From assembly GCA_016783355.1 (NCBI GenBank), contig JADHWR010000032.1, forward strand, positions 1 through 14,212: DNA of 14,212 nucleotides, read 5' to 3'. Of this stretch, positions 14,190 to 14,212 are shown piece by piece. Origin of the DNA: Candidatus Omnitrophota bacterium (GTDB taxonomy: Bacteria > Omnitrophota > Gorgyraeia > Gygaellales > JAHJCI01). The position numbers and the translations under genes were made by a program. How positions within the stretch are numbered: position 1 is the stretch's first letter; every line of letters starts with the position of its first letter. The notes below the pieces were generated by a model. That model was not told the DNA's origin and ran no database searches. It saw only the letters and a program-made list of their open reading frames with translations.

Positions 14190-14212
14190 TCTTATTCTAA
14201 AAATATCTCGAT

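Noticed and set aside
1..14212. Novel defence or mobile gene cluster
   Set aside because: All genes are recognisable housekeeping, transport or metabolic genes on one strand; there is no transposase, integrase, toxin or nuclease gene.

Overview
This is a 14.2 kb bacterial chromosome segment. Every convincing gene is on the + strand, coding is dense, and gene junctions are very tight (ATGA and TAATG stop/start overlaps). The gene content suggests an anaerobic diderm: central glycolysis, Sec export, a periplasm-type peptide-binding protein, and an acyl-CoA dehydrogenase paired with a ferredoxin-fused, bifurcating-type electron transfer flavoprotein. From memory, the gene set and the many palindromic repeats at gene borders recall Omnitrophota (former OP3) genomes. 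That assignment is an inference and nothing in the window proves it.

Layout. 1-1390: the 3' end of pgk, then tpiA and secG, all overlapping or coupled. 1473-6437: a complete five-gene peptide-type ABC importer (binding protein, two permeases, two ATPases) that follows secG directly and may be co-transcribed with it. 6438-7524: a candidate promoter, a MarC-family membrane protein and an ArgA-like GNAT acetyltransferase. 7525-7624: two hairpins and a good ribosome binding site. 7625-10876: acyl-CoA dehydrogenase, EtfB, and EtfA with an N-terminal two-cluster ferredoxin domain, probably one electron-bifurcating complex. 10957-14175: an SMC protein with intact ATPase heads and arms but a strongly reduced hinge region.

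The most notable feature is the set of small palindromic elements between and inside genes. Two look like datable insertions. A 68-bp element flanked by TTTA on both sides lies in frame in the signal-peptide region of the binding protein; removing it with one TTTA copy restores an ordinary signal peptide. A 102-bp element with 18-bp perfect inverted termini splits the two permease genes; removing it restores an ATGA stop/start overlap. Other copies or families sit at 5686-5720, 7520-7604, 8801-8899, 10873-10953 (tandem) and 14177-14189. A short heptamer repeat is translated as the linker between the ferredoxin and ETF domains of EtfA. I see no phage genes, transposase, CRISPR array, rRNA or tRNA, and no defence system in the window.
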